The notes below the pieces were generated by a model. The model was not told the origin of the DNA. It saw nothing but the letters and a program-made list of their open reading frames with translations, and ran no database searches. Below, piece by piece: positions 20,092 to 29,777 of a stretch of 64,000 bases of DNA. The position numbers and the translations under genes were made by a program. Origin of the DNA: Enterobacter sp. kpr-6 (GTDB taxonomy: Bacteria > Pseudomonadota > Gammaproteobacteria > Enterobacterales > Enterobacteriaceae); contig NZ_FOYH01000002.1 in the NCBI RefSeq assembly GCF_900116015.1, forward strand, positions 670,365-734,364, given 5' to 3'. How positions within the stretch are numbered: the stretch's first letter is position 1; each line of letters opens with the position of its first letter.

Positions 20092-20997
20092 ATGCAGGAT
20101 TTGAACGATTTCTGGTACTTCGTGCAGGTGGTGGATCACGGCGGGTTTTCGCCTGCCAGCCGGGCGGTGGGCATTCCGAAATCGCGCCTCAGCCGCCGCA
20201 TTCAGTTGCTGGAAGAGCGGCTGGAAACCCGGCTTATTCAGCGCTCCACCCGCAGTTTTACTGTCACCGAGGCCGGGCAGATTTTTTATCGCCACTGCAA
20301 AGCAATGATGATTGAAGCCGAAGCCGCGCAGGAAGCGATCGACAGTTTGCGCGCTGAACCGCGCGGCGTGGTGCGCCTGACCTGCCCGATTGCGCTGCTG
20401 CATGTGCACGTGGGCGCGATGCTGGCGCAGTTTATGGCGCGTTATCCGCAGGTGACGGTGCAACTGGAGGAGACGAATCGCCAGGTGGACGTGGTGAATG
20501 AGAGTGTCGATCTGGCGATCCGCGTGCGGCCAGGACCGCTGGACGACAGCGAACTGGTGATGCGAAAACTGGCGGATCGCGGCATGTGCCTGGTTGCCAG
20601 TCCGGCGCTGGTGGCGCGCTTTGGCCTGCCCTCTTCCCCCGCCGATCTTGCGCCCTGGCCGAGCCTTGCGCTCTCCCGCGTCCAGCAGACCTATCGCTGG
20701 ATCTTGTTTGGCCCGCAGGATCAGGAGGCGATTCTGCACCATAAACCGCGTTTTATTACCACCGATATGATTGCCCTGCGTAGCGCGGCCATGGCGGGCG
20801 TGGGCATTGTGCAGTTGCCAATGATGATGCTTAAAGAGCAGTTCGCAGACGGCAGCCTGGTGCATTTACTCCCGCAGTGGCGAACGCGGCGGGAAATTAT
20901 TCATGCGGTCTACCCTTCACGGCGCGGACAACTACCGGCGGTGCGGGCGCTGATTGATTTTCTGGTGGAAAGCTATGCGGGGTTTGTCGAGGAGTAA
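20092..20997 (+). CDS. LysR-family transcriptional regulator
   Basis: The 301-residue protein has an N-terminal winged helix (about 1-60, ..SPASRAVGIPKSRLSRRIQLLEERLETRLIQRSTR split across the turn) and a periplasmic-binding-like effector domain (about 90-295). It probably controls the divergent pirin gene, 108 bp away. The effector is unknown. An AGGACA site precedes ATG 20092. The gene ends at a bidirectional terminator shared with ybaB. Confidence 0.92.
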   Translation: MQDLNDFWYFVQVVDHGGFSPASRAVGIPKSRLSRRIQLLEERLETRLIQRSTRSFTVTEAGQIFYRHCKAMMIEAEAAQEAIDSLRAEPRGVVRLTCPIALLHVHVGAMLAQFMARYPQVTVQLEETNRQVDVVNESVDLAIRVRPGPLDDSELVMRKLADRGMCLVASPALVARFGLPSSPADLAPWPSLALSRVQQTYRWILFGPQDQEAILHHKPRFITTDMIALRSAAMAGVGIVQLPMMMLKEQFADGSLVHLLPQWRTRREIIHAVYPSRRGQLPAVRALIDFLVESYAGFVEE

Positions 20998-21000
20998 AAC

Positions 21001-21028
21001 AAAAAGGCGATCCGCAGATCGCCTTTTT
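21001..21028. terminator. Bidirectional terminator between LysR gene and ybaB
   Basis: A perfect inverted repeat, AAAAAGGCGATC / GATCGCCTTTTT, with a CGCA loop provides U tracts in both directions. It serves the LysR gene (plus) and dnaX-ybaB (minus), which isolates recR from dnaX-ybaB transcription. Confidence 0.85.
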
Positions 21029-21035
21029 TATGCCA

Positions 21036-21413
<378 letters not shown>

Positions 21414-21444
21414 TCAGGGTTGCGACAGGCAGTTGTACTTCCTG

Positions 21445-23379
21445 TCAAATGGGGCGAATACTCTCTTCATCCAGATCCGCATCGAAAAAACGCCGCAGCG
21501 TCTGGATGTTGGTATCCGCAACTATCGATTCTCGCGCGCTCGCGAGCTTTTCTTCGTAAATCGTCTGCCGCCACTCAAGCGGCGTGCGCACTGCCGGATT
21601 ATCATCTTCAACAATCGTCAGTTCAACTGCTACGCCCGTTAAGTTACTCAGCGCCTCGGTCAGCGCTTTTGCTGCACCCGGTGAATTAAGGTGCCGCTGA
21701 GTCGTGCGCAGGTGCAGACAGATACGGTTGCCGTCCTGCTCTTTCCAGGCGTTCAGCGCCACTTGTTCAACCAGTTTTGGTAAGTGTAGCTGACTGACCT
21801 CGGCTGCCCACGGATCGCGCAAAATGGCTTCGTCCGCCAGCTTTTTGGCCAGCTCCGGCGTTCTTTCATGCTCCAGCGCTTTTTTGAGCGCCTTCGGCGT
21901 GGCGACCTCTTCTTTCACCTCAACGGTGGTAAGCGTCGTTTTCCAGCGATAGGCTTCTTTTTTCGCAGGCGTTTGTTCTGCCGCCGGTGACGATGCGCGG
22001 GCCTGCGTGCGCTCGGTCATCGATGCCAGGCGTTCAAGCGCAGCGTTATTCACCGGCCGCGCGCGAGCGCCCGCTGCCGGTTCATTCTTTTTTGCTTTGG
22101 TCGCTCCCGCGGCACGCTGGAGCTGATTGCGCGCGGCCAGCACCTGACTGGTGGTGTCGGGCAACGGCGCACTGTTCACCGGCTGTGCGGGTGCAACAGG
22201 TGGCTGTTGGACCACCTGGGTTGGCGCAAGGACTGCCGTGGGCGCAACGGGCGCGAACGACTGCGGCTGCACTTCCGGCTCCGGCAACGGCATACGCGGA
22301 TGGAACGCCAGCGCACGCAGAAGCGTCATTTCCAGTCCCATCCGGCGATCCGGCGCATAAGGCAATTCTTTGCGCCCTATCAGCATGGTCTGGTAGTAAA
22401 GCTGCACGTCGGCAGGCGGCACGGTGCGCGCGAGTTCACGCATCCGCTGCTCAATGGCCGCCATATCGCTGCCGAGCGCCGAAGGCGAGAGTTGCACCAT
22501 GGCAATACGGTGCAGCAGGGTTTGCATTTCGACCAGCAGGGCTTCCCACTCCACGCCACGCGCGGCCGCCTCGTTGATCAGCGCCATCACGCGCTCACCG
22601 TTGGCCTCTACCACCGCTTCAATCAGCGACAGCGCCTGATCGTCATCCAGGGTGCCGAGCATCTGGCTGACTGCCTGAGCGGTAAGCTGCCCGTCGCCGC
22701 TGGCAATCGCCTGGTCGGTGAGACTTAACGCATCGCGCAGGCTGCCGTCGGCGGCGCGCGCCAGCAGTTGCAGACCGCGCGGCTCGTGGCTGATTTTTTC
22801 TTCATCAAGAATATGCTCAAGCTGCTGGCGGATTTGTTCAACATCCAGCGCCTTGAGGTGAAATTGCAGGCAGCGCGAGAGGATCGTCACCGGCAATTTT
22901 TGCGGATCGGTGGTCGCCAGCAGGAATTTAACGTGCGCGGGCGGCTCTTCGAGCGTTTTTAACAGCGCATTGAAGCTGTGGCGCGACAGCATGTGTACTT
23001 CATCGATCAGATAGACTTTGAAGCGGCCACGGGCTGGCGCGTACTGGACGTTGTCCAGCAAATCGCGGGTATCTTCAACTTTGGTGCGGGAAGCGGCGTC
23101 GATTTCGATCAGATCGACAAAGCGTCCCTGCTCGATTTCACGGCAGTTATCGCAGACGCCGCAGGGCGTGGCGGTGATGCCGGTTTCGCAGTTGAGGCCC
23201 TTCGCCAGCAAACGGGCGATAGAGGTTTTACCGACGCCACGGGTGCCGGAAAAAAGATACGCGTGATGAATGCGTCCTAAGGATAAGCCGTTCGCCAGTG
23301 CGGTCAGCACATGCTCCTGACCGACGACGTCAGCAAAAGTTTGTGGTCGCCACTTACGGGCTAAGACCTGATAACTCAT
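21445..23379 (-). CDS. dnaX: DnaX, DNA polymerase III tau and gamma subunits
   Basis: The 644-residue tau subunit has an AAA+ clamp-loader domain (1-about 370) with Walker A GTRGVGKTS, a zinc module (CETG..CGVC..C), LIDEVHMLS and a sensor segment. A Pro/Ala-rich linker follows, then the polymerase- and helicase-binding C-terminal domains. The gene contains the classical frameshift signal that yields gamma. It forms an operon with ybaB. Confidence 0.97.
   Translation of the reverse strand: MSYQVLARKWRPQTFADVVGQEHVLTALANGLSLGRIHHAYLFSGTRGVGKTSIARLLAKGLNCETGITATPCGVCDNCREIEQGRFVDLIEIDAASRTKVEDTRDLLDNVQYAPARGRFKVYLIDEVHMLSRHSFNALLKTLEEPPAHVKFLLATTDPQKLPVTILSRCLQFHLKALDVEQIRQQLEHILDEEKISHEPRGLQLLARAADGSLRDALSLTDQAIASGDGQLTAQAVSQMLGTLDDDQALSLIEAVVEANGERVMALINEAAARGVEWEALLVEMQTLLHRIAMVQLSPSALGSDMAAIEQRMRELARTVPPADVQLYYQTMLIGRKELPYAPDRRMGLEMTLLRALAFHPRMPLPEPEVQPQSFAPVAPTAVLAPTQVVQQPPVAPAQPVNSAPLPDTTSQVLAARNQLQRAAGATKAKKNEPAAGARARPVNNAALERLASMTERTQARASSPAAEQTPAKKEAYRWKTTLTTVEVKEEVATPKALKKALEHERTPELAKKLADEAILRDPWAAEVSQLHLPKLVEQVALNAWKEQDGNRICLHLRTTQRHLNSPGAAKALTEALSNLTGVAVELTIVEDDNPAVRTPLEWRQTIYEEKLASARESIVADTNIQTLRRFFDADLDEESIRPI
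22082..22093 (-). other. Programmed -1 frameshift site producing gamma
   Basis: On the minus strand, A-AAA-AAG covers codons 429-431. After a -1 slip the next codons are GAA and the stop TGA (22084-22082), giving a gamma subunit of about 432 residues. A Shine-Dalgarno-like GGGAG lies about 10 nt upstream, and an ACCGGC...GCCGGT stem lies downstream, the same three elements as in E. coli. Confidence 0.9.
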
Positions 23380-23491
23380 GGGCAGGCTCTGAAACGCTGG
23401 ATGGTGGATTCACGAGGGGCCATGCTAACACAGCACCTCAGTGAATACACTTCATCATGCAAGCCCGCAGGCTTGCGTATATGAGGGGGGA

Positions 23492-24043
23492 TCAATGGCC
23501 TGGGAATGGAACCAGACTGAAACAGGTAATTCCCTGTTTTTCGAGGCGCTGCTCGCCGCCAATATCGAACAGATTGATGATAAACGCAGCGTCGGTGACT
23601 TCACCGCCCAGACGACGGATCAATTTAACGGTAGCTTCGATGGTGCCGCCGGTGGCCAGCAGATCGTCAACGACCAGCACTTTGTCACCAGGCTTAATAG
23701 CATCGACATGGATTTCCAGCTGGTCGGTGCCGTATTCCAGTTCATAGCTTTCCGCGATGGTTTCACGCGGCAGTTTACGCGGCTTGCGTACCGGGACGAA
23801 GCCCACGCCGAGTTCCAGCGCAACCGGTGCGCCAAATAAAAAGCCGCGCGCTTCGGTACCCACTACTTTGGTGATACCGGCGTCTTTGAAACGCTCCACC
23901 AGCAGTTCAATGCTGAGGGCGTACGCTTTCGGGTCTTCCAGCAAACTGGTGACATCACGGAACAGGATGCCCGGCTTCGGATAATCCTGGATACTTTTGA
24001 TGCTGTCTTTTAAATACTCAAGCTGCTGCGCAGTCGCGGTCAT
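23492..24043 (-). CDS. apt: Apt, adenine phosphoribosyltransferase
   Basis: The 183-residue enzyme makes AMP from adenine and PRPP. The PRPP-binding motif [16 protein letters not shown] and the [10 protein letters not shown] loop are present, and identity with E. coli Apt is very high. ATG 24043 ([11 protein letters not shown]) matches the E. coli start; the frame extends to 24106 without support. It lies upstream of dnaX on the same strand, as in E. coli. Confidence 0.97.
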   Translation of the reverse strand: MTATAQQLEYLKDSIKSIQDYPKPGILFRDVTSLLEDPKAYALSIELLVERFKDAGITKVVGTEARGFLFGAPVALELGVGFVPVRKPRKLPRETIAESYELEYGTDQLEIHVDAIKPGDKVLVVDDLLATGGTIEATVKLIRRLGGEVTDAAFIINLFDIGGEQRLEKQGITCFSLVPFPGH

Positions 24044-24194
24044 GGGTTTTTGCCTGATAGAAACGGTATTACTCACGGCACGCTGATTCGGTTTAAATGC
24101 AACCATTGTTTAACATTTAACCGGGTGTGCCCGTGCTCGAAAACGCTCGAATTTACTGGCAGAACGCGACAATTGCAACTGACTTCCGCCTGCG

Positions 24195-24572
24195 TCACTG
24201 ATTTTGTTGTTTTTCGTCAACCACCGGGATGCGCCACATAAAAATCAGCAGGCAGGCCAGAATCGCCAGCAGCAAAATACGCACCCACATGACGTGAACC
24301 AGCCATAATGAAACCGCAAACGTTATGAGGATCACCGCGATAGCGCGCGGTTTGGCTCCCGGCGGCATGGCGCGGTACTTCTGCCAGTGGCGGAGATAGC
24401 CGCCAAACCAGGAGCGATAAAGCAGCCACTGGTGAAAACGCGGTGACGAACGGGCAAAGCACCAGGCGGCGAGGAGGATAAAGGGAGTCGTCGGCAATAA
24501 GGGTAAGACCACGCCGAGCGTCCCAAGCGCTACCGCCAGCCAGCCGATAATGATTAAAATAGTGCGTTGCAT
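24195..24572 (-). CDS. ybaN: YbaN, small inner-membrane protein (DUF454)
   Basis: The 125-residue protein has three or four hydrophobic segments (about 1-40 and 78-117) and the conserved LPLLPTTPFILLAAWCFARSS-type stretch of the YbaN family. Function is unknown. It is divergent from priC and upstream of apt, as in E. coli. Confidence 0.92.
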   Translation of the reverse strand: MQRTILIIIGWLAVALGTLGVVLPLLPTTPFILLAAWCFARSSPRFHQWLLYRSWFGGYLRHWQKYRAMPPGAKPRAIAVILITFAVSLWLVHVMWVRILLLAILACLLIFMWRIPVVDEKQQNQ

Positions 24573-24641
24573 GGTCAGGATCGTTATTGAATTTTACGGC
24601 TACTGTAGCACAGCCATTTTAAATATAGACCGGAGAGATGT

Positions 24642-25169
24642 GTGAAAACGGCTCGACTATTACAGGCGCTGTCGCAGCAGCTTGATGCCCTGCACGCGCA
24701 GGCGGCTCCGCTGGCCGGGCATGCTACCGTCAGCGCACGATTCGATCGCCAGCTGTTTCGCACCCGCAGTACGCTGATGTTTGCGTATCTGGAAGAGGCG
24801 CAGCACAATTTTACCGCGCTGCGCCACGCGGTTGAAAACGGGCAGCAGGAACAGGTCGGCTGGCTGGCGGAGCATCTGAGTGCGCAAATCGCCGCGATTA
24901 TGCGCGAGACGGCCACCTGGTCGTTACGCCAGTGGGACAGCCCTTCTCCCTCCATCGCCAAATGGCAGCGCAGACGCTTGCAGCATCAGGAGTTTGAGCG
25001 TCGTCTGCTGGCGATGAAGCAGGCGCGCGAAAAGCAGTTAGCGCAGGTGACCCGGCTGGATGAGCAACAAGTATTAGTGCGGGAAGTGACCGCGCTGGAG
25101 GGGCGTTTGTCGCGCTGCCGCGACGCGTTAAGCCGGATTGAACGCGTGCTGGCGCGGTTAACCCGTTAA
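24642..25169 (+). CDS. priC: PriC, primosomal replication protein N''
   Basis: The 175-residue basic, largely helical protein promotes DnaB reloading at stalled forks through SSB binding. It is recognised by length, by the helix with ARFDRQLFRTRSTLMFAYLEE, and by the C-terminal heptad-rich region (about 120-175). It lies in the conserved order ybaN-priC-ybaM. It starts with GTG at 24642, following GGAGAGA. Confidence 0.92.
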   Translation: MKTARLLQALSQQLDALHAQAAPLAGHATVSARFDRQLFRTRSTLMFAYLEEAQHNFTALRHAVENGQQEQVGWLAEHLSAQIAAIMRETATWSLRQWDSPSPSIAKWQRRRLQHQEFERRLLAMKQAREKQLAQVTRLDEQQVLVREVTALEGRLSRCRDALSRIERVLARLTR

Positions 25170-25184
25170 GAAAAGGAATCGGTG

Positions 25185-25352
25185 ATGTCTTTAGAAAATG
25201 CCCCGGATGACGTCAAGCTGGCGGTGGATTTGATTATGCTGCTCGAAGAGCACCAGCTTGCGCCGGAAACGGTGCTGAGTGCGCTGGAGATGGTGAAGCG
25301 GGATTTTGAGAAGAAGGTGGAAAGTACACCCTCACCCCGGCCCTCTCCCTGA
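25185..25352 (+). CDS. ybaM: YbaM, small DUF2496 protein with a repeat-encoded C-terminus
   Basis: The 55-residue frame starts at ATG 25185, 7 nt after AAGGA and 15 bp after priC. Residues 1-46 match E. coli YbaM ([17 protein letters not shown], then [15 protein letters not shown]). From Thr48 on the codons come from REP array E, giving TPSPRPSP and the stop TGA at 25350-25352 in the repeat. The original C-terminus (acidic in E. coli) appears to have been replaced. Function is unknown. Confidence 0.9.
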   Translation: MSLENAPDDVKLAVDLIMLLEEHQLAPETVLSALEMVKRDFEKKVESTPSPRPSP

Positions 25353-25497
25353 GGGAGAGGGGGAAAAGGCAGGCCCTCTGCCATGGAGGGGGGAAAACAG
25401 ACCCTCACCCCGGCCCTCTCCCTCAGGGAGAGGGAGAAAAGCGAGTCCGTGCGCGGGCTGTCCCCTCTCCCGTGGGGAGAGGGTTAGGGTGAGGGGT
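25329..25497. repeat. REP-like array E, overlapping the end of ybaM
   Basis: Three CCCTCTCCC-type palindromes occur, two in one orientation and one opposed, with the spacer GCGCGGGCTGTCCCC. The array lies between ybaM and the convergent mscK stop and supplies the last codons of ybaM. Confidence 0.85.
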
Positions 25498-25501
25498 TAA
25501 C

Positions 25502-28500
25502 TCAGGCCAGACGCGGCGCGGGGTTCTCGCCGTCCAGATCGCGCTTCACCTCGGTACACTCCTCACCTTTAGCATTACGCAGATGTACTTCCAGCTGATT
25601 AAACGCAATGTCGATGCCGTTTTCGCGGCACAGCCGGTCAATCGTGCGGTTCAGTTCATCCACTGTGTAGCTGCGGTCGCGCAGTTCGCGGACGTACAGA
25701 CGCAGTTCATGATCCAGTGTGCTCGGGCCAAAGGTGGTGAAAAACACCGCCGGTTCAGGGTCGTGCATCACTTTCGGGTGATCCATCGCCGCCTTCAGCA
25801 ATACCTCTTTCACTTTATCAAGGTCAGAACCGTAGGCCACGCCCAGGCGTACCACCACGCGGGTGATGGTGTCGGAGAGCGACCAGTTGATCAACCGCTC
25901 GGTCACAAACGCTTTGTTCGGAATGATCACCTCTTTCCGGTCAAAGTCGGTGATCGTGGTCGCGCGGATACGGATTTTGTTAACCGTCCCGGAGAAAGTG
26001 CCGATGGTCACCGTGTCGCCAATGCGCACCGGGCGCTCAAACAGGATGATCAGACCCGCCACGAAGTTACCGAATATCTCCTGTAAACCGAAACCCAGAC
26101 CAACCGACAGCGCGGCCGCCAGCCATTGCAGTTTGTCCCAGGAGACGCCGAGCGAGCCGAACACCGTCATCGCACCGACGGCGATAATCACGTAGTTGAG
26201 GATCTGGGTGATGGCATAGGAGGCACCCTGGCGCATTTTCAGCCGCGAGAGCACCAGCACTTCCAGCAGACCCGGCAGGTTGCGGATCAGCGCCCAGGCG
26301 ACCGCCAGCGCGATAAGCGCAAACAGCAGGCTGCCCATGGTGACGTTTTTCACCACATTGGCCCCGGCTTCGGTGCCGTTGTAGTGCCAGAGCGTAATGC
26401 TGTCGAGATAGGCAAACACGGTGATGAGATCTGACCAGATCGCCCAGAAAACCAGGCCGAACAGCGCCACCATCACCAGCATGGTAATGCGCAGAGTTTG
26501 CTGGTTGACCTGCTCCAGCGCGATGGTCGGCTCTTCCTGCGGCTCCGCCCCTTCCGCGCCCTCTTTCACCAGATTCTGTCGGCGTGCCAGCGCGCGACGA
26601 TAGGCAATACGCCGTGCCGCTACGCTCAGTCCACGCAGGACGGTCTGATAAAGCAGGTTCCAGATAATGACCAGATAAACGGTTTCAATCCAGCGTCCGG
26701 ACAGGCGCAGCGTGGTGTAGAAATAGCCCGTCACCGTCAGCACCATCAGCGCCAGCGGTACGATCGACAGAATGGTGATGGTCATCAGACGAATGGCGTG
26801 GGACTCTTTGTCGCGCCAGCTATCGCGGCACATCGGCAGAACCAGCACGGCGATGAGCAGCAGGTTGAGTAAAATCACCACCTGCCCGACCACATCGTCC
26901 ATTAAATGCAGCGGCGAGAGTTCAGAGACCACCGACCAGAAGTGCAGCGGTAACAGGGCAAGGCTGATGCGCACAATCTGCCGACGCCAGTGGCTGGTGA
27001 GTTGCGCAGGCATGTTGAAGTGCGTTACCGCCACGCCGTCTTTTTCCAGTACTTTCCAGCACAGGCCAAATATCAGCCAGAACAGTGCCAGTTTTTTACT
27101 GAATGCCCAGAGCAATTCGCTGATGTTGAGCTGCATGGTCAGGAGGATTAGTCCCGTCGCCAGGATCAGCAGACAGACCGGCAGTGCCCGGATCAAATCA
27201 ATCAGAATGGCTTTTGGCGTGTGTAGCTGGCTGTCGTTACGCAAATTCCCGACTTCATCGGCCAGTTTTGCCTGGTATTTTCTCAGCCAGCCGAGACGCC
27301 AGCGGATCAGGCCGGCAATCAGTAACAGCGGTAACCCCGCGAGGAATGCGATAGCGACCGCAGGCCACGCTTTTTCCCAGTTCACGGTGATTTTCATCGC
27401 CTTAAACTGTTCTTTCAGCGCCTGCGGGAAGGCTTTGATCCAATCCCAGTCCATCGGTTTGTTACTGTTAACCCAGAAAATCTGCTGGGTCAGGATTTCC
27501 TGCAAGCTTTTGGAAACGCTCATTAATTGTTGCTGATTAACCTGCAGGTTAATCGCCATCATGAGCTGGTTGCCCAACTGTTTATTAAGCTGATCGAGCA
27601 GTTCGCGGCGCATATCGACAATTTGCAGCAGCGCATCGTGTACTTCGCTGTTGATGTCGCTCTGGTGACCCTCTTCCAGTTTTTTGACGAAGGCTTCGTT
27701 CTGGAAAACGGCATCACGCTGCTGGTTGACTTCAAACTGTTCCAGACGCAAATCCGCGATGCGGTTGGTCATGTCCTGCAGTTCATCCGCCGACGGCAGG
27801 GTTTGCTGCTGCTGATACAGAATGCGCGACAACAACAGGCTGCCTTTGAGTACCGCGATTTGCTCTTTGATATTGCGTTCGGATTGCTGCGCCCGATCCA
27901 GCCAGTTTTTGACTTTGATATTTTGCTGAACCAGCGAGTTGCCGTTTTCAGTGGCGCTAATCAGCCGCTGACTTAACTGGTGGTTGACGTCCAGCTCCTG
28001 TTTGACCAGCGGATCGGCCTGAATACGCGCGGTTTCATCCGGGGACATCGCTTCCTGCGCGGTTTTTTCGGTCAACGTCAGGCGCTTATTGTTAATCGCT
28101 TCCTGTAAAAGCTGTAGCTGATGCTCCAGCGCATTACTGTTGGCCATCACGTAATCGCGCTGTTTTTGCAGCAGATCCTGAAGCGTGGTGTTGCCTTCAA
28201 GACTTTTACGCTGTTGATCGATTTGCGCGTTCAGGAGCGCCTGTTCCGCCATAAGCAGACTTTGCTGACTGGGACGCAGTGCGCCCTCGCCGGACAAAGT
28301 CCCGTTCAGGCGGTTACGGATCTGCTGTAATTGCTGCGTGGCGGTGTACATCGCATTTTGCACACGCTCCGGCTGCGTCTGGAGCGACACAAGCTGGCTG
28401 TTATAAGTGGAGAGATCGCCCTGCGCGGCTTGCAGATCGTCCAGCACGCGCGAACCGCGTAATTCAAGCTGGCGAAGCGAAAGGGTCGACAGCGTTTTAC

Positions 28501-28873
28501 GCGTTTCGTCGTCGTTATCTTTGTCACCTAAGGCATTCAGCCCTTCCGTTGCCTGACGTAATTTTTCGGGGGCTTCGGAGACCTTCTGACGCAGTGCGGC
28601 GGTTTCCTGTTTGACGCGCTCGATTTTATCCAGCGTCTCCAGGGTTTGCGTCAGATCGTCGATGACCAGTTTGTCCTGCGCGGAATGCGATTTTTGCTTA
28701 TTCAGCGCATCAAGCTGCGTTTGCACTTCGCTGCGGGTGGGAAGATCGTTGCTGGCGTGCGCTGTCGTCACCGTCATTACAAAACAGGCGGCGATGAAAA
28801 ATAGCATGAGAGCAAAAGCAGAACGTGTTTTTTGCGGGTGTATAGTGTGCAACATAATTTTTGTGTGCGTCAT
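25502..28873 (-). CDS. mscK: MscK (KefA), potassium-dependent mechanosensitive channel
   Basis: The 1123-residue protein matches E. coli MscK. It has a cleavable signal (about 1-40), a long periplasmic coiled-coil region (about 45-490), several membrane segments, and a C-terminal MscS core (about 860-1090) with the pore-lining helix LAAALSVGLGFGLQEIFGNF. It opens under membrane tension in high external K+. The start ATG 28873 lacks a clear ribosome site; the ATG at 28855 is possible. Confidence 0.95.
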   Translation of the reverse strand: MTHTKIMLHTIHPQKTRSAFALMLFFIAACFVMTVTTAHASNDLPTRSEVQTQLDALNKQKSHSAQDKLVIDDLTQTLETLDKIERVKQETAALRQKVSEAPEKLRQATEGLNALGDKDNDDETRKTLSTLSLRQLELRGSRVLDDLQAAQGDLSTYNSQLVSLQTQPERVQNAMYTATQQLQQIRNRLNGTLSGEGALRPSQQSLLMAEQALLNAQIDQQRKSLEGNTTLQDLLQKQRDYVMANSNALEHQLQLLQEAINNKRLTLTEKTAQEAMSPDETARIQADPLVKQELDVNHQLSQRLISATENGNSLVQQNIKVKNWLDRAQQSERNIKEQIAVLKGSLLLSRILYQQQQTLPSADELQDMTNRIADLRLEQFEVNQQRDAVFQNEAFVKKLEEGHQSDINSEVHDALLQIVDMRRELLDQLNKQLGNQLMMAINLQVNQQQLMSVSKSLQEILTQQIFWVNSNKPMDWDWIKAFPQALKEQFKAMKITVNWEKAWPAVAIAFLAGLPLLLIAGLIRWRLGWLRKYQAKLADEVGNLRNDSQLHTPKAILIDLIRALPVCLLILATGLILLTMQLNISELLWAFSKKLALFWLIFGLCWKVLEKDGVAVTHFNMPAQLTSHWRRQIVRISLALLPLHFWSVVSELSPLHLMDDVVGQVVILLNLLLIAVLVLPMCRDSWRDKESHAIRLMTITILSIVPLALMVLTVTGYFYTTLRLSGRWIETVYLVIIWNLLYQTVLRGLSVAARRIAYRRALARRQNLVKEGAEGAEPQEEPTIALEQVNQQTLRITMLVMVALFGLVFWAIWSDLITVFAYLDSITLWHYNGTEAGANVVKNVTMGSLLFALIALAVAWALIRNLPGLLEVLVLSRLKMRQGASYAITQILNYVIIAVGAMTVFGSLGVSWDKLQWLAAALSVGLGFGLQEIFGNFVAGLIILFERPVRIGDTVTIGTFSGTVNKIRIRATTITDFDRKEVIIPNKAFVTERLINWSLSDTITRVVVRLGVAYGSDLDKVKEVLLKAAMDHPKVMHDPEPAVFFTTFGPSTLDHELRLYVRELRDRSYTVDELNRTIDRLCRENGIDIAFNQLEVHLRNAKGEECTEVKRDLDGENPAPRLA

Positions 28874-28984
28874 TTAATAATAATGAAGTGGCCAACGGTA
28901 GCCAGGCGCGAAGAATATCACGCCCGCTGGCGACAAAATAGCAGCGCGCAAAGGCTCCAGGAGAAATCCTGGCAGCAGGAATAT

Positions 28985-29638
28985 TTACGCGGAAAGCGTG
29001 TCAGGCCGGGCGCGCATGGTGGGGCATAGCTGGAACATTTCCAGTAAAATTTCCACGTAATCCCGCGCTTCTTTTTTAAGATCAAATGACTGAGGGGCAA
29101 ACAGCCAGTTTTCCATGATCCCGGAAATATAGCTGCGCATCAGGATCGCCGCCCGGCGCGTCAGCAGATTCGCGGGCAACATTTTCGACTGAATGCAAAG
29201 GTTTAAGGTTTGTTCAATACGATCGTAACTTTCGAGGCATAAACTGCGTTGTGCCTGTTGTACAATCGCCATTTCGCCGACAAACTCACACTTGTGGAAA
29301 ATGATTTCCATCATTAAACGGCGGCGCTCTTCGACAACGGTTGCTTCAAGAACATAGACCAGTATTTCCCTTAAAACTGAGAGTGGATCGCCGGGGAATT
29401 TTGCCTGATACTCAATCTCTAAATCGCCAATACTGGACTCTGAGAGTTCCCAGATTTCACCAAATAAGTCTGATTTGTTTTTGAAATGCCAGTAAATCGC
29501 GCCGCGCGTTACGCCCGCAGCCTGTGCAATCTCCGCCAGTGAGGTCGAAGAAACGCCCTGCGATGAAAACAAACGCATTGCCACATCCAGGATGTGTTGG
29601 CGTGTTTCTAACGCTTGTTGTTTGGTTTTTCGTGCCAT
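28985..29638 (-). CDS. acrR: AcrR, TetR-family repressor of acrAB
   Basis: The 217-residue protein has an N-terminal TetR HTH ([36 protein letters not shown]) and a ligand-binding domain close to E. coli AcrR. ATG 29638 (MARKTKQ) is the conserved start; the longer frame runs into the operator. Drug binding relieves repression of acrAB. It is divergent from acrA, with the operator between them. The gene appears intact. Confidence 0.97.
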   Translation of the reverse strand: MARKTKQQALETRQHILDVAMRLFSSQGVSSTSLAEIAQAAGVTRGAIYWHFKNKSDLFGEIWELSESSIGDLEIEYQAKFPGDPLSVLREILVYVLEATVVEERRRLMMEIIFHKCEFVGEMAIVQQAQRSLCLESYDRIEQTLNLCIQSKMLPANLLTRRAAILMRSYISGIMENWLFAPQSFDLKKEARDYVEILLEMFQLCPTMRARPDTLSA

Positions 29639-29665
29639 ATGTCGGTGATTTTTAAGCAGTCGATT

Positions 29666-29689
29666 TACATACATTTATGAATGTATGTA
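29666..29689. promoter_or_regulatory. AcrR operator
   Basis: A 24-bp palindrome with arms TACATACATT and AATGTATGTA lies in the acrR-acrA intergenic region. It is almost identical to the known E. coli AcrR-binding site (one central base differs, by memory). Confidence 0.92.
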
Positions 29690-29777
29690 CCATAGCATGA
29701 CCATAATATAAACGCAGCAATGGGTTTGTGGACATTTGATCCATTGATCAATTTGAAATCGGATACGAGGTTTACAT

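Noticed and set aside
25329-25497. Possible CRISPR array because of spaced repeats
   Set aside because: The repeats are inverted palindromes of uneven spacing with conserved rather than variable spacers, which fits REP elements and not a CRISPR array. No cas genes are present.
28883-29029. A 48-codon frame (MKWPTVARREEYHARW...) between mscK and acrR
   Set aside because: It has no ribosome site, overlaps the 3' end of acrR by 45 bp on the other strand, and has no recognisable homologue. A short transcript cannot be excluded, but there is no support for a gene.
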